Source: JBLIOB01 sp047639575 (GTDB lineage Bacteria; Bacteroidota; Bacteroidia; Flavobacteriales_D; Parvicellaceae). From it: a stretch of DNA of 16,268 nt. A program made the translations under genes and the position numbers. The stretch lies in assembly GCA_047639575.1 (NCBI GenBank), contig JBLIOB010000077.1:1-16268 (forward strand), in the 5' to 3' direction. Positions 1 through 8,099 of the stretch are shown here, in pieces. The notes under the pieces were generated by a model. That model was not told the DNA's origin. It searched no databases and saw only the letters and a list, made by a program, of their open reading frames with translations. Numbering within the stretch: position 1 is the first letter of the stretch; every line of letters starts with the position of its first letter.

Positions 1-378
1 ATAAGTGATAAAGTTTCTTGTGCAGGTTTATTTGATTATAACCCAATCTACAACGAAACGAAATTTGGTGCTAAGCTAGTTGCCCAAATGATGTGGTGTT
101 TTATGGAGGGAGTGAGCCATCGTAAAAAAGACTTCCCAATAGGTGATAAATCAGCCTATAAGAAATACCTGGTTCCAATTGAAGGGTCAGATCACCAAGT
201 TAATTTTTACAAATCTGATAAGTCTAGTAGATGGTGGATGGAGGTTCCTTATCCGCCAGATCAGCGAATTAAGTTTGAACGTCACCACATGATTCCTTGC
301 ACTTACGAGGATTATGAACAAGCATCGAAAGGGGTGGTTCCGGATCTTTGGTATCGGACTTATCAAAAGCTGAGATAA
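1..378 (+). CDS. Formimidoylglutamase/arginase-family protein, C-terminal part (5' truncated)
   Basis: The frame is open from the first base of the window to the TAA at 376-378, giving 125 codons without a start, so the gene begins upstream of the window. The tail carries features I associate with the Bacteroidota branch of the ureohydrolase (arginase/formimidoylglutamase) family: an AGLFDYNP-type strand followed by the helix KLVAQMMWCFMEG, then RKKDFP, a YLVPIEG segment, SRWWMEVPYP, and a final IPCTYEDYEQA / PDLWYRTYQKL end. The family hydrolyses guanidino or formimino groups using a binuclear manganese centre. The metal-binding Asp/His motifs would lie upstream and cannot be checked here, so substrate (formiminoglutamate, arginine or other) is not established. 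I recall a member of this family next to the gld locus in other Flavobacteria; its position next to T9SS genes does not imply a role in secretion. Confidence 0.75.
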   Translation: MSDKVSCAGLFDYNPIYNETKFGAKLVAQMMWCFMEGVSHRKKDFPIGDKSAYKKYLVPIEGSDHQVNFYKSDKSSRWWMEVPYPPDQRIKFERHHMIPCTYEDYEQASKGVVPDLWYRTYQKLR

Positions 379-382
379 GCTG

Positions 383-403
383 AACGAATAGTTGTAACGA
401 ATA
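383..403 (+). repeat. Direct repeat AACGAATA x2, spaced 13 bp, before the first porP
   Basis: AACGAATA occurs at 383-390 and again at 396-403, so the copies repeat at 13 bp. The second copy overlaps the TTGTAAC motif at 392-398 that recurs ahead of other T9SS genes here. It lies 33-53 bases before the start codon at 436, where an activator or alternative sigma factor could bind. Function is inferred from position only. Confidence 0.3.
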
Positions 404-435
404 TATTAGGGTGCATTATTGGCTTAAAGTATCCT

Positions 436-1377
436 ATGAAAACTTCACTTTTAGCCATTTTATCGCTTGTCCTTATTTTAGTTTCTTCGAATGCAATTAA
501 AGCGCAGCAAGATGTTCAGCTTACGCAATTCATGCACGATAAACTATCGATCAACCCAGGAATTGCAGGTATGTCAAATACCATATGCGCTACCGGAATA
601 TACCGTTCGCAATGGACGAAATTTGACGGTGCACCCAAAACTGCACTTTTTAATTTTCAGATGCCTGTCCAAGTTTTAGGAGGTGGAATTGGGTTCACCT
701 ATTATAATGACCAGCTAGGATTTGAGTCCAACAATATAGCGAGGCTTCATTATTCATATCATACTACTATCGGAAATGGTTTAGGAGATGTAGGCATTGG
801 TGCCTCCGTTGGACTGATCTCAAAAAGATTTGGTGCTCAATGGGTAACGCCAAGTGGTGATAATTGGTGGGAAGACCCATCAATTTCCTCTCCAACAGCT
901 AGCGCAACAACATCTGATTTTAGCATAGGACTGTACTATCGAACCCCTAAATTGTATTTAGGATTAAGCAGTACACACCTTACGGAGTCCAACTTGTCTA
1001 GCTTAAGTATTCGAACAGATCGGCATTATTGGGTTATGGCAGGTTATCGATTAAGGCTGGCTTCTGCGCCTCAATTTGAAATTCAACCGAATATCCTTGC
1101 GAAGAGCGATGGCGCATCAACCCAAATAGACATTAATACATTAATATATTTCAGAAATCAATTTTATGCAGGTGTGTCTTACCGAGTTGGCGATGCGATC
1201 GCTCCAATGGCAGGATTTAAATGGGGTGTAGGGCCAGGTGCCATGTCTTTTGGTTATTCACATGACATAACTACAAGCAATCTTCAAAACTACAGCAGTG
1301 GTTCTCATGAAGTATCTTTAAAATATTGTTTCAAAATTGATAAACCATATAAAGAAAGATATACTACACCGAGATAA
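436..1377 (+). CDS. porP: PorP/SprF-family T9SS outer-membrane protein (copy 1)
   Basis: This 313-residue protein starts with a Sec signal peptide (hydrophobic residues 5-18, cleavage predicted after IKA at residue 23) and its mature part begins QQDVQLT. The sequence then shows the PorP/SprF hallmark: DKLSINPGIAG followed by RSQWTKFDGAPKT. Alternating hydrophobic strands through to the C-terminus fit an outer-membrane beta-barrel, and the length is normal for the family. PorP/SprF proteins are outer-membrane T9SS components; some members work with particular secreted substrates or adhesins, and Porphyromonas PorP is essential for secretion. The order porP-gldK-L-M-N matches the Porphyromonas por operon. 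A paralogue lies 232 bases downstream. No large adhesin gene is next to it, so its cargo, if specific, cannot be named. SprF is an alternative name; I use porP because of its position. Confidence 0.88.
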   Translation: MKTSLLAILSLVLILVSSNAIKAQQDVQLTQFMHDKLSINPGIAGMSNTICATGIYRSQWTKFDGAPKTALFNFQMPVQVLGGGIGFTYYNDQLGFESNNIARLHYSYHTTIGNGLGDVGIGASVGLISKRFGAQWVTPSGDNWWEDPSISSPTASATTSDFSIGLYYRTPKLYLGLSSTHLTESNLSSLSIRTDRHYWVMAGYRLRLASAPQFEIQPNILAKSDGASTQIDINTLIYFRNQFYAGVSYRVGDAIAPMAGFKWGVGPGAMSFGYSHDITTSNLQNYSSGSHEVSLKYCFKIDKPYKERYTTPR

Positions 1378-1533
1378 TTGCTTTTCAGAAAAAAGATGTT
1401 TGATTTAATTGTCGATTTTATTTGTGTTAATTGCTTCCTGTAACACTTTTTAAGCACAAATAGCAATTAGTTTTTCTTTAGTTTTTCTTATATTGGGCTC
1501 GATTTTAGATTAATTATATCGTTAAAAGATTTG

Positions 1534-1603
1534 AATTGGTTAGGTTAATCCCTGATTTTCAAGAGGTTAACGACATTGTAACCAATTGCCATAACCTGGT
1601 TAT
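1534..1603. repeat. Cluster of GGTTA/TAACC inverted repeats before the second porP
   Basis: Six copies of GGTTA or its complement TAACC lie within 65 bases: GGTTA at 1538, 1543, 1565 and 1598; TAACC at 1579 and 1592. They form a perfect 9-base inverted repeat, AATTGGTTA (1534-1542) with TAACCAATT (1579-1587), and a near-perfect palindrome ATAACC-T-GGTTAT (1591-1603) that ends 6 bases before the start codon at 1610. The array could be a multi-site operator, or in RNA a leader with alternative pairings. The repeats are seen directly; the function is inferred. Confidence 0.45.
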
Positions 1604-1609
1604 TACTGA

Positions 1610-2566
1610 ATGAAAACTATGAGAAAAATTGCCATCACACTTGTATTAGGCCTTTTTGGACTTGGATCCATGGCGCAGCAAGATGTACAACTAACACATT
1701 ATATGTTTGACAAGTTGTCTGTAAATCCCGGTTATGCTGGTTTGAACAATGCGATTTGTGGAACAGTGGTATTAAGAAGTCAGTGGGCTACGTTTGACGG
1801 AGCGCCAAAGACTGGTTTAATAAATTTTCATATGCCTGTAGATGTTTTACGAGGTGGAGTTGGTATTACATATTATTACGATCAACTTGGGTTTGAAAAA
1901 AATAACATCGCAAGATTGCATTACTCGTTTCATAAGGCGATTGGTATTGGAACTTTAGGTATTGGTGCTTCTGTAGGTTTGATTTCAAAGAATATATCTG
2001 CAATGTGGGTTACTCCTGACGGAACAAGTACAGCAGCTGGTACAGTTGTTGACCCTAGTATATCGGATGCAAATTCAAGTGATATGGCAGCAGATTTTAG
2101 TTTTGGAGCGTTTTATCAAGCAAACAATTTGTGGATGGGAATTAGCTCAACGCATTTAACTCAATCGGAGTTAAAAGACATTAACATCAAGAGTGCTAGA
2201 CACTATTGGGTTATGGCTGGATATAATTATGATATTAACCCAGAATGGCAATTAAAGCCAAGTGTAATCGCAAAAAGTGATGGTGCATCGACACAATTAG
2301 ATATAAATGTGTCAGTGATGTTTAAGAAAATGGTTTGGGCTGGAGTAAGCTATAGGCTTGCCGATGCGATAGCCCCAATGATCGGATATCAGACATTAGT
2401 TGGTAAAGATCAAGCAGGATTGTTGAAAATTGGTTACTCATATGATGTAACCACCAGCAAGTTGAACAATTATAGTAATGGAAGCCATGAGATCATGGTC
2501 AACTATTGCTTTAATTTGGATCGGCCAGAGCCGCTCTCAAAATATAAGAATCCTAGATTTTTATAG
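1610..2566 (+). CDS. porP: PorP/SprF-family T9SS outer-membrane protein (copy 2)
   Basis: This 318-residue paralogue of the preceding gene has a signal peptide that ends SMA at residue 22 and a mature start of QQDVQLT. The same family blocks occur in the same order: DKLSVNPGYAG, RSQWATFDGAPKTG, a YYDQLGFEKNNIARLHY strand, HYWVMAGY, and AKSDGASTQLDIN near the middle. Strong similarity to copy 1 along the whole length indicates tandem duplication; the loops, such as the region around residues 140-165, differ most. ATG at 1610 is used; an internal ATG four codons on (1619) also gives a plausible signal peptide. The leader holds a dense GGTTA/TAACC repeat cluster. GldK follows 108 bases downstream. 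The copy-1 versus copy-2 division of labour is unknown; either could be the true core PorP. Confidence 0.88.
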   Translation: MKTMRKIAITLVLGLFGLGSMAQQDVQLTHYMFDKLSVNPGYAGLNNAICGTVVLRSQWATFDGAPKTGLINFHMPVDVLRGGVGITYYYDQLGFEKNNIARLHYSFHKAIGIGTLGIGASVGLISKNISAMWVTPDGTSTAAGTVVDPSISDANSSDMAADFSFGAFYQANNLWMGISSTHLTQSELKDINIKSARHYWVMAGYNYDINPEWQLKPSVIAKSDGASTQLDINVSVMFKKMVWAGVSYRLADAIAPMIGYQTLVGKDQAGLLKIGYSYDVTTSKLNNYSNGSHEIMVNYCFNLDRPEPLSKYKNPRFL

Positions 2567-2578
2567 AATTTAATAAAG

Positions 2579-2593
2579 TAGTTGTAACAAATA
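2579..2593 (+). promoter_or_regulatory. TAGTTGTAACAAATA motif before gldK
   Basis: This 15-base element matches 14 of 15 bases at 389-403 ahead of the first porP, and its TTGTAAC core recurs before the second porP (1576) and the third gldN-family gene (9079). TACGTA follows at 2604-2609. The AAC-containing core and downstream CGT resemble the -35/-10 elements of extracytoplasmic-function sigma factors. In Porphyromonas the ECF factor SigP, with PorX, controls T9SS genes, which makes this reading plausible. It remains an inference. Confidence 0.35.
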
Positions 2594-2674
2594 GTACCTT
2601 GTCTACGTAGTATGCACTCCCCACCGAAAAGCGTAGTTTATTAAGGAGTCTTAAACGAAGTAAAAGTAGGTAGC

Positions 2675-4150
2675 ATGAAAAAGTTGTTGTATTTATTAGC
2701 TGTTCCGTTGTTCTTAAGCAGTTGTGCCGGAGGTAGCCGAGGCGAATTGACTGGAGTTCAAAATCGTGAACAATGGTTTATGCCTGATCCTTATGGGATG
2801 TTATATATACCTGCGGGTAGTTATAATATGGGGCAAAGTGATGAAGATGTGCCATTCGCACATTTTACACGGTCAAAAACAGTATCGATTCCAGCATTCT
2901 ACATGGATCAAACTGAGATAGAGAATAATGAATATCGTCAGTTTGTATATTGGGTGAAAGATTCGATCGCTAGAAAAACCTTATCTGAGGAATTTCCTGA
3001 AGAATTTTTAGTTCCAACTTACGATGATGATCTTGAAGAGAAAGATCAGTCGGAGTGGATTTTGAATTGGGGGACTAGGTTAAGGTATTGGGAGGATGAT
3101 TACAAGCCGTTATTGGCGGATATGTATTTGCCAGAATCTCAGCGATACTATACTCGAAAAGTTATTGATACTAGAAAACTAACTTTTGAATACTTTTGGA
3201 TTGACTGGCAAGAAGCAGCAATTAAAGGTCGTCCTTTGATCAAGAAGCTATCTAACAATGAAGCAGCAGCGGATGATGATCATCGAAATGTGATGAAGAA
3301 TGGTGAAATGCCTTTCCCTATCGATTCTGAGGATCCCCCAGTATATAGAGGTAGAGATCTAGATCTTGGGTTTAGAAACACTAAAGGTCAGCATAATGCT
3401 ATTCGAGGTCATGATGATCGATCAAGATTTATCATTCACGAAAAGATTAACGTATATCCAGATACTTTAGCATGGGTACATGATTTCACCTACTCATATA
3501 ATGAGCCGATGACGAACATGTATTTTTGGCATCCAGCTTATGATGCGTATCCAGTAGTTGGAGTTACATGGCAACAAGCGAATGCATTCTGTGTATGGAG
3601 AACTCAATTGTTCAATTCATGGAGACATGCAAATTATCAAGCGTATGTTCAAGATTTTAGATTACCTACTGAAGCTGAATGGGAATATGCAGCTAGAGGT
3701 GGTCTAGATTTATCTCCATATCCATGGGGTGGGCCGTATATTCGAAATGCAAGAGGATGTTTCTTAGGAAACTTTAAACCGATGAGAGGCCGTTATTTTG
3801 AAGATGGTGGTTTCTATACGGTAAAAGTAACTTCGTACCATCCGAACGATTATGGATTGTACTGTATGGCGGGTAACGTTGCAGAGTGGACAAGTACGGC
3901 TTACGATGAGTCTATGTATGAGTTTGCTCATGATTTAGCCCCTGAGTATAAATACCATGCTTTGGATCATGATCCTCCGTCAATGAAACGGAAAGTGATT
4001 CGAGGTGGTTCTTGGAAAGATATCGGGTATTACTTACAAACTGGTACAAGAACATACGAATATCAAGATTCAGCAAAATGTTACGTAGGATACAGATGCG
4101 TAATGAGTTACCTGGGTAGAGGAGGAGTGAACAAAAGTGGGGATATTTAG
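2675..4150 (+). CDS. gldK: T9SS ring lipoprotein GldK (PorK)
   Basis: GldK is an outer-membrane-anchored lipoprotein that forms the large periplasmic ring of the T9SS with GldN. The 491-residue product starts with a lipoprotein signal peptide whose lipobox is LSSC, with the acylated Cys at residue 17. The rest has the fold signature of the formylglycine-generating-enzyme/sulfatase-modifying family: YIPAGSYNMGQ, FYMDQTEIENNEYRQF, PVVGVTWQQANAFCVWR, RLPTEAEWEYAARGG, YPWGG, MAGNVAEWTS, VIRGGSWKD and the terminal GYRC. In GldK this fold is structural, not catalytic. The length is usual for GldK/PorK. ATG at 2675 is the only start that gives the lipoprotein signal. The 108-base leader holds a TTGTAAC motif. 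gldL follows after 76 bases, in the conserved gldKLMN order. Confidence 0.95.
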   Translation: MKKLLYLLAVPLFLSSCAGGSRGELTGVQNREQWFMPDPYGMLYIPAGSYNMGQSDEDVPFAHFTRSKTVSIPAFYMDQTEIENNEYRQFVYWVKDSIARKTLSEEFPEEFLVPTYDDDLEEKDQSEWILNWGTRLRYWEDDYKPLLADMYLPESQRYYTRKVIDTRKLTFEYFWIDWQEAAIKGRPLIKKLSNNEAAADDDHRNVMKNGEMPFPIDSEDPPVYRGRDLDLGFRNTKGQHNAIRGHDDRSRFIIHEKINVYPDTLAWVHDFTYSYNEPMTNMYFWHPAYDAYPVVGVTWQQANAFCVWRTQLFNSWRHANYQAYVQDFRLPTEAEWEYAARGGLDLSPYPWGGPYIRNARGCFLGNFKPMRGRYFEDGGFYTVKVTSYHPNDYGLYCMAGNVAEWTSTAYDESMYEFAHDLAPEYKYHALDHDPPSMKRKVIRGGSWKDIGYYLQTGTRTYEYQDSAKCYVGYRCVMSYLGRGGVNKSGDI

Positions 4151-4226
4151 TACCTAGCTTAGGACACGAATCAAAAATTAGCGGAGTATAACAAACAGAT
4201 TATAAATTAAAAAAAAAGCAAGGAAA

Positions 4227-5054
4227 ATGAGTTCAGGAGGAGGTTTTTTCGCAAGTCGAAGATTTAAAAACATAATGAAGTTCGTCTACGGATGGGGTGG
4301 AGCTATTGTGATTATTGGAGCATTATTTAAAATTCTACACCTACCGGGTGCAGGTTTCTGGTTAACTTTTGGGTTAATTACTGAAGCAGCAATTTTCTTT
4401 ATCTCGGCATTTGAGCCGTTGCATGAAGATCCGGATTGGGCATTAGTATATCCAGAATTGGCAATGGGTCATACAGATCATGATTTAGATGAATTACCAG
4501 AATCTTTAGATGAGATGGGTGATGATTTATCACTTACGGAACAACTAGATACGATGTTAGCAGATGCTAAAATCGAACCTGAATTGATCGAAAGTTTAGG
4601 TGCTGGAATGAAAGCACTTAGCGAAAATGCATCACAGCTCGGATCCGTTGGTGGAGCAAAAGATGCTACGGACAACTATATTAGTAGCTTGGAAGGCGCT
4701 GCTAGTCAAGTTGGAACATTGTCTAATGCTTATGCTTCTGCTTCTGAAGCACTAATGGGACTTACAACTTCGCAAGACGAAGGAGCTGCAATGGGAGAAA
4801 ATATGACTAAAGTTTCTGGAAACTTAGCTGCACTTAACAATGTTTATGAAATGCAATTGAAAGGAGCTTCTGAGCACTTAGAAACTACCGAGCAAATGTA
4901 TTCTGGAATTAACGAACTAATGGCTAACCTACACGGATCATTAGACGATACCAAGAGGTACAAAGATACGATGGGTGAGCTTAGTAAGAACTTATCTGCT
5001 CTGAACACGGTTTATGGTAATATGTTAAACGCTATGAACGTAAGTAGAGATTAA
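4227..5054 (+). CDS. gldL: T9SS/gliding motor inner-membrane protein GldL
   Basis: GldL forms the inner-membrane ring of the proton-driven motor that powers Type IX secretion and gliding, enclosing the transmembrane helices of GldM. The 275-residue product has two closely spaced membrane helices near the N-terminus, about residues 19-37 and 44-63, joined by a short KILHLPGAG turn. Membrane-embedded charged residues K35 and E53 occupy places where the family carries the charged residues implicated in proton-motive-force use. The AFEPL end of helix 2 is a family hallmark. The cytoplasmic remainder is acidic, then helical, with a repeated pattern: NLAALNNVYEMQL (199-211) and NLSALNTVYGNML (255-267). 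It is somewhat longer than Flavobacterium johnsoniae GldL (about 215) but within family range. AAGGAAA just before the ATG could aid initiation. gldM lies 65 bases downstream. Confidence 0.95.
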   Translation: MSSGGGFFASRRFKNIMKFVYGWGGAIVIIGALFKILHLPGAGFWLTFGLITEAAIFFISAFEPLHEDPDWALVYPELAMGHTDHDLDELPESLDEMGDDLSLTEQLDTMLADAKIEPELIESLGAGMKALSENASQLGSVGGAKDATDNYISSLEGAASQVGTLSNAYASASEALMGLTTSQDEGAAMGENMTKVSGNLAALNNVYEMQLKGASEHLETTEQMYSGINELMANLHGSLDDTKRYKDTMGELSKNLSALNTVYGNMLNAMNVSRD

Positions 5055-5119
5055 TCTCTATTTATAAAGTGTATTTAATTCAATCAATAATTGTTTAATA
5101 ATTTTAAAATTGATCTGAA

Positions 5120-6946
5120 ATGAGCGGAGGAAAAGAAACCCCACGGCAAAAAATGATCGGACTGATGTACCTTGTACTGATGGCGATGCTTGCTATGAAT
5201 GTATCGAAAGAAATAATTAACGCTTTCGTTACAATAGATAAAAAGATGCATGATGGTAATGTTCTAACGAGAGAAGGAATAAATCGTCAAGTAACTATAG
5301 TCAATAATGCCCTAGTTGAAATGCAGTCAACTCAGGCACCACCTGAGAATATTGCAAAACAAAAAGGTTTGTTAGATGATATTCATACCCTTATTGAACT
5401 GAGTAGAGAAGTGCAAAACAGTTTAGTTGGAAAAGCTTCCTTAATGATAATGGAATCTGAACCAGCTGCAGCCGAAAATGCAAAGCTTCTTGGACATTAT
5501 GATAATTTGGAACCAAAGCAATATTATAGTATTGATGATGATAAATACTTTCAATTAGCATCGATGACTCATATCACGAAGAAAGATGATTATGATACTC
5601 CAACAAGATTATTTATTGGGGCGGATCATAAAAACATCGTAAAAGAAGGTAAAGAAATAAGGGAAAAGCTTTCAGCGCTGAGAGATGAACTTTGCTCTAA
5701 AGTTTCGGATTACACAGATATGAAAGGTGGAAAGGAAGTTACTTGGAAATTTAATCCACCATCGGTTCAACTTTTAACGAATGACCAGAAGGATATTGAT
5801 GCATTTGATGCGGCACTAGATGAAGCATTAAAATCAATTAATCCAAAGGATGCTCCAAAGGTGAAGCAGATCTATAAGATCTTAACTTATCCTAATGAAG
5901 TACACAACCACGATGAAATGAACCCGTGGGTGGCTGGTTTGTTTGATCATGCTCCAATTGTTGCAGCTGGTGCAATGTTTACTTCTCTTAAAGGAGATGC
6001 TGAACGTGCTGAAGCCATAGCAATTGAATTAATTGCGAGTAAATCAGAAAAGCCTAAGTTCAATTTCAATAAAATTGAGCCACTTGCTTTCTCTGCTAAA
6101 GGTTATATTAATTCAGGTGATACAATTGGTTTAAGTGTAATGATTGCAGCATATGATTCAACGCAAGACTTGAAATTGGAATATTGGTTAGACGATTCGA
6201 CAAGAGCTGAAGCTGGAATGTTAACATTTGAGGGTGATGCAACTAAGAAACTTACTTTAGGTAAGGGGATGAGTGCTGGAAAACATTTTGTTTATGGTAA
6301 CATTGAAGTTGAAGAGAATGGTGCCAAGAAGAAAAAGAACTGGATGTTCGATTATACAATTGGTGAACCGAGTGGAACTGTTGCCAACGCTGAAATGAAT
6401 GTACTTTATATCAGCTATGACAATAAAATAGAAGTTGCGGCTTCTGGATATGCATCTTTCAAAGCTTCGTGTTCAGGTTGTTCAATGTCTGGAGGAAGTA
6501 ATGGAATGTACACAGCAACTGTTAAGGGTGGTAAAACTGCTACAATTACGGTTTCTGGTGTAGATGATAAAGGTAATTCGACAACCGTTGCTCAAAAGGA
6601 GTTTCGTATTAAACGTTTGCCAGATCCATCGCCATTAATTGTTGGTGCAGGTGTTGAGTCAAGTACAGTGAAAATTGGAAAAATCAAACAGGCACAAACT
6701 TTGTTAGCTGAATTGAAAGGTTCTCCATTGAATGTGAAATTTACCGTAACTAAATTTACAGTATCAGTTGTAAAGAATGGTGAGGTTGTTGAAGCAAGAT
6801 GTACCGGAAATAAATTAACTGGAAAAGCGAAAAACCTTCTGAAAGGATTGAAGAAAGGTCAAAAATGCTATTTCGAAGAAGTTTATGCTAAAGGACCAAA
6901 AGGCGGAGCTGTGAAAATTCCGTCACTGATTTTTAAAGTGATATAA
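5120..6946 (+). CDS. gldM: T9SS/gliding motor protein GldM
   Basis: GldM is a single-pass inner-membrane protein whose periplasmic domains form a long dimer reaching from the GldL ring to the GldK-GldN ring, coupling the motor to the outer-membrane machinery. The N-terminus has the family signature GGKETPRQKMIGLMYLV running into one membrane helix (about residues 11-29), then the NVSKEIINAF segment. Helical domain 1 follows, then a series of beta domains starting near residue 325 (KGYINSGDTIGLSVMIAAYD). The end, KIPSLIFKVI, is also family-typical. At 608 residues it is roughly 90 longer than F. johnsoniae GldM (about 513), with part of the extra length seemingly in domain 1 around residues 215-310. 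A CSGC motif (C451, C454) sits in a beta domain. gldN starts 70 bases downstream. Confidence 0.95.
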   Translation: MSGGKETPRQKMIGLMYLVLMAMLAMNVSKEIINAFVTIDKKMHDGNVLTREGINRQVTIVNNALVEMQSTQAPPENIAKQKGLLDDIHTLIELSREVQNSLVGKASLMIMESEPAAAENAKLLGHYDNLEPKQYYSIDDDKYFQLASMTHITKKDDYDTPTRLFIGADHKNIVKEGKEIREKLSALRDELCSKVSDYTDMKGGKEVTWKFNPPSVQLLTNDQKDIDAFDAALDEALKSINPKDAPKVKQIYKILTYPNEVHNHDEMNPWVAGLFDHAPIVAAGAMFTSLKGDAERAEAIAIELIASKSEKPKFNFNKIEPLAFSAKGYINSGDTIGLSVMIAAYDSTQDLKLEYWLDDSTRAEAGMLTFEGDATKKLTLGKGMSAGKHFVYGNIEVEENGAKKKKNWMFDYTIGEPSGTVANAEMNVLYISYDNKIEVAASGYASFKASCSGCSMSGGSNGMYTATVKGGKTATITVSGVDDKGNSTTVAQKEFRIKRLPDPSPLIVGAGVESSTVKIGKIKQAQTLLAELKGSPLNVKFTVTKFTVSVVKNGEVVEARCTGNKLTGKAKNLLKGLKKGQKCYFEEVYAKGPKGGAVKIPSLIFKVI

Positions 6947-7016
6947 GTCCCCCGACTTACGGATGTTTATTGCCTTGTCAAGTGGCAGGGCAGTTATAAC
7001 TTAAAACATCGATATT

Positions 7017-7952
7017 ATGAAAATGAAGAAAATAGTAACTGCAGTAATAGCTCTCACATTAGGTGTGACAGCAAATGCCCAATTGCCAAGTTCTGGAATG
7101 TCAGAATCAGGTGTTTTGGATGGAGTTTATGTTCAGGAACATATTCCAACTAAAAGGGTGATACAGTACACACACTTGCGTGAAGCGGATGTGATTTGGG
7201 CGAAGAGAGTTTGGAGAACGATTGATCTTCGAGAGAAAATGAATCAAACCTTATATTATCCGTTGGAGCCTCTATCTGATAGAAGATCTCTTTGGGATGT
7301 TATTAAGTATGGCATTTTGACCGAAGGAAGTATTACGCCTTATGAACCCAATGACATGTTCGGAAATGCGGATGATCAATTTAAGACTCCAATCACTCCT
7401 CCAAACGGAAATGTGGACGATCCAGCTTACGTAAAGAAATTGGATGAGTTATTTTTCGATATTTCTACGGAACCATTATTAGATGCAAACGGTGATGAAA
7501 TATATGATGAATTAACTGGTGTTAGGGCGGATACAACGATGAAAGAAGAGATCGGTTCAGATCAAATAATCAAGTATTACGTGAAAGAGGATTGGTTCTT
7601 TGATAAGCAACGTTCTATTCAGGAAAGAAGAATTATTGGTATTGCTCCAGTAATCTACAAGAAAGATGCGAATGGAGATATCAAAGGTATGCAGACTAAA
7701 TTCTGGCTTTATTTCCCGGAGTGTAGATATGTGTTCCAAAACTTCTTTGTATACAATAGAAAGAATGATGCAAGAAGAATGTCCTTCGATGATTTATTCT
7801 GGAAACAGATGTATTCAAGCTACATTCATAAAGAAACTAATGTATTCGACAGAAAAATCAACTCAACTTGGGATGGTATAGATGCGCTTCTTGAATCTGA
7901 AAAGATTAAGAAAGACATTTTCCTAATGGAGCATGATCTTTGGCACCTGTAA
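7017..7952 (+). CDS. gldN: T9SS ring protein GldN (copy 1)
   Basis: GldN is the periplasmic partner of the lipoprotein GldK; the two form the ring that GldM contacts. The 311-residue product has a signal peptide with cleavage expected after TANA (residue 21). Family blocks follow: EADVIWAKRVWRTIDLREK, LYYPLEPLSDRRSLWDVI, VKEDWFFDKQRS, ERRIIGIAPV, FWLYFPECRYVFQNF, SFDDLFWKQMYSSYI and the DALLESE end. The length is normal. ATG at 7017 is used; ATG at 7023 (MKKIV) also gives a good signal peptide. As the first gldN-family gene in gldKLMN order, and the one before the intrinsic terminator, it is the likely housekeeping copy. Two paralogues follow it. Confidence 0.94.
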   Translation: MKMKKIVTAVIALTLGVTANAQLPSSGMSESGVLDGVYVQEHIPTKRVIQYTHLREADVIWAKRVWRTIDLREKMNQTLYYPLEPLSDRRSLWDVIKYGILTEGSITPYEPNDMFGNADDQFKTPITPPNGNVDDPAYVKKLDELFFDISTEPLLDANGDEIYDELTGVRADTTMKEEIGSDQIIKYYVKEDWFFDKQRSIQERRIIGIAPVIYKKDANGDIKGMQTKFWLYFPECRYVFQNFFVYNRKNDARRMSFDDLFWKQMYSSYIHKETNVFDRKINSTWDGIDALLESEKIKKDIFLMEHDLWHL

Positions 7953-7973
7953 ACAAAAAATTACATAATATCG

Positions 7974-8012
7974 AGAACCCTTTGTCTATGCAGTTAGACA
8001 AAGGGTTTTTTT
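7974..8012 (+). terminator. Strong intrinsic terminator after the first gldN
   Basis: A perfect 12-base-pair stem pairs AACCCTTTGTCT (7976-7987) with AGACAAAGGGTT (7996-8007) around an 8-base loop. A run of seven T (8006-8012) follows the stem on the + strand. No comparable T run is present on the other strand, so it terminates rightward transcription. It lies 23 bases after the gldN stop codon and separates porP-gldKLMN from the additional gldN-family genes. Confidence 0.93.
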
Positions 8013-8032
8013 CTGCCCAGTATTTTCACCTG

Positions 8033-8040
8033 TATCTTTT
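8033..8040 (+). promoter_or_regulatory. Weak candidate -7 element before gldN copy 2
   Basis: TATCTTTT matches seven of the eight positions of the Bacteroidota TAnnTTTG element. It is 21 bases past the terminator T run and about 60 bases before the ATG at 8100. No clear TTTG -33 element was seen. Because a strong terminator sits just upstream, the second gldN-family gene needs a promoter, and this is the best candidate seen. Confidence 0.35.
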
Positions 8041-8099
8041 AAGGTCAAAATGGATTATGATTTCAAATAGCCTGTTTATCAGGGAGAAAGTAAGCAAAC

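Noticed and set aside
2675..4150. gldK product as an active formylglycine-generating enzyme
   Set aside because: Similarity is to the fold; the lipoprotein signal and gldKLMN context identify it as the structural ring lipoprotein.
6969..6987. TGCC...GGCA hairpin between gldM and gldN
   Set aside because: The stem is only four base pairs without a T run, so it is not a credible terminator.
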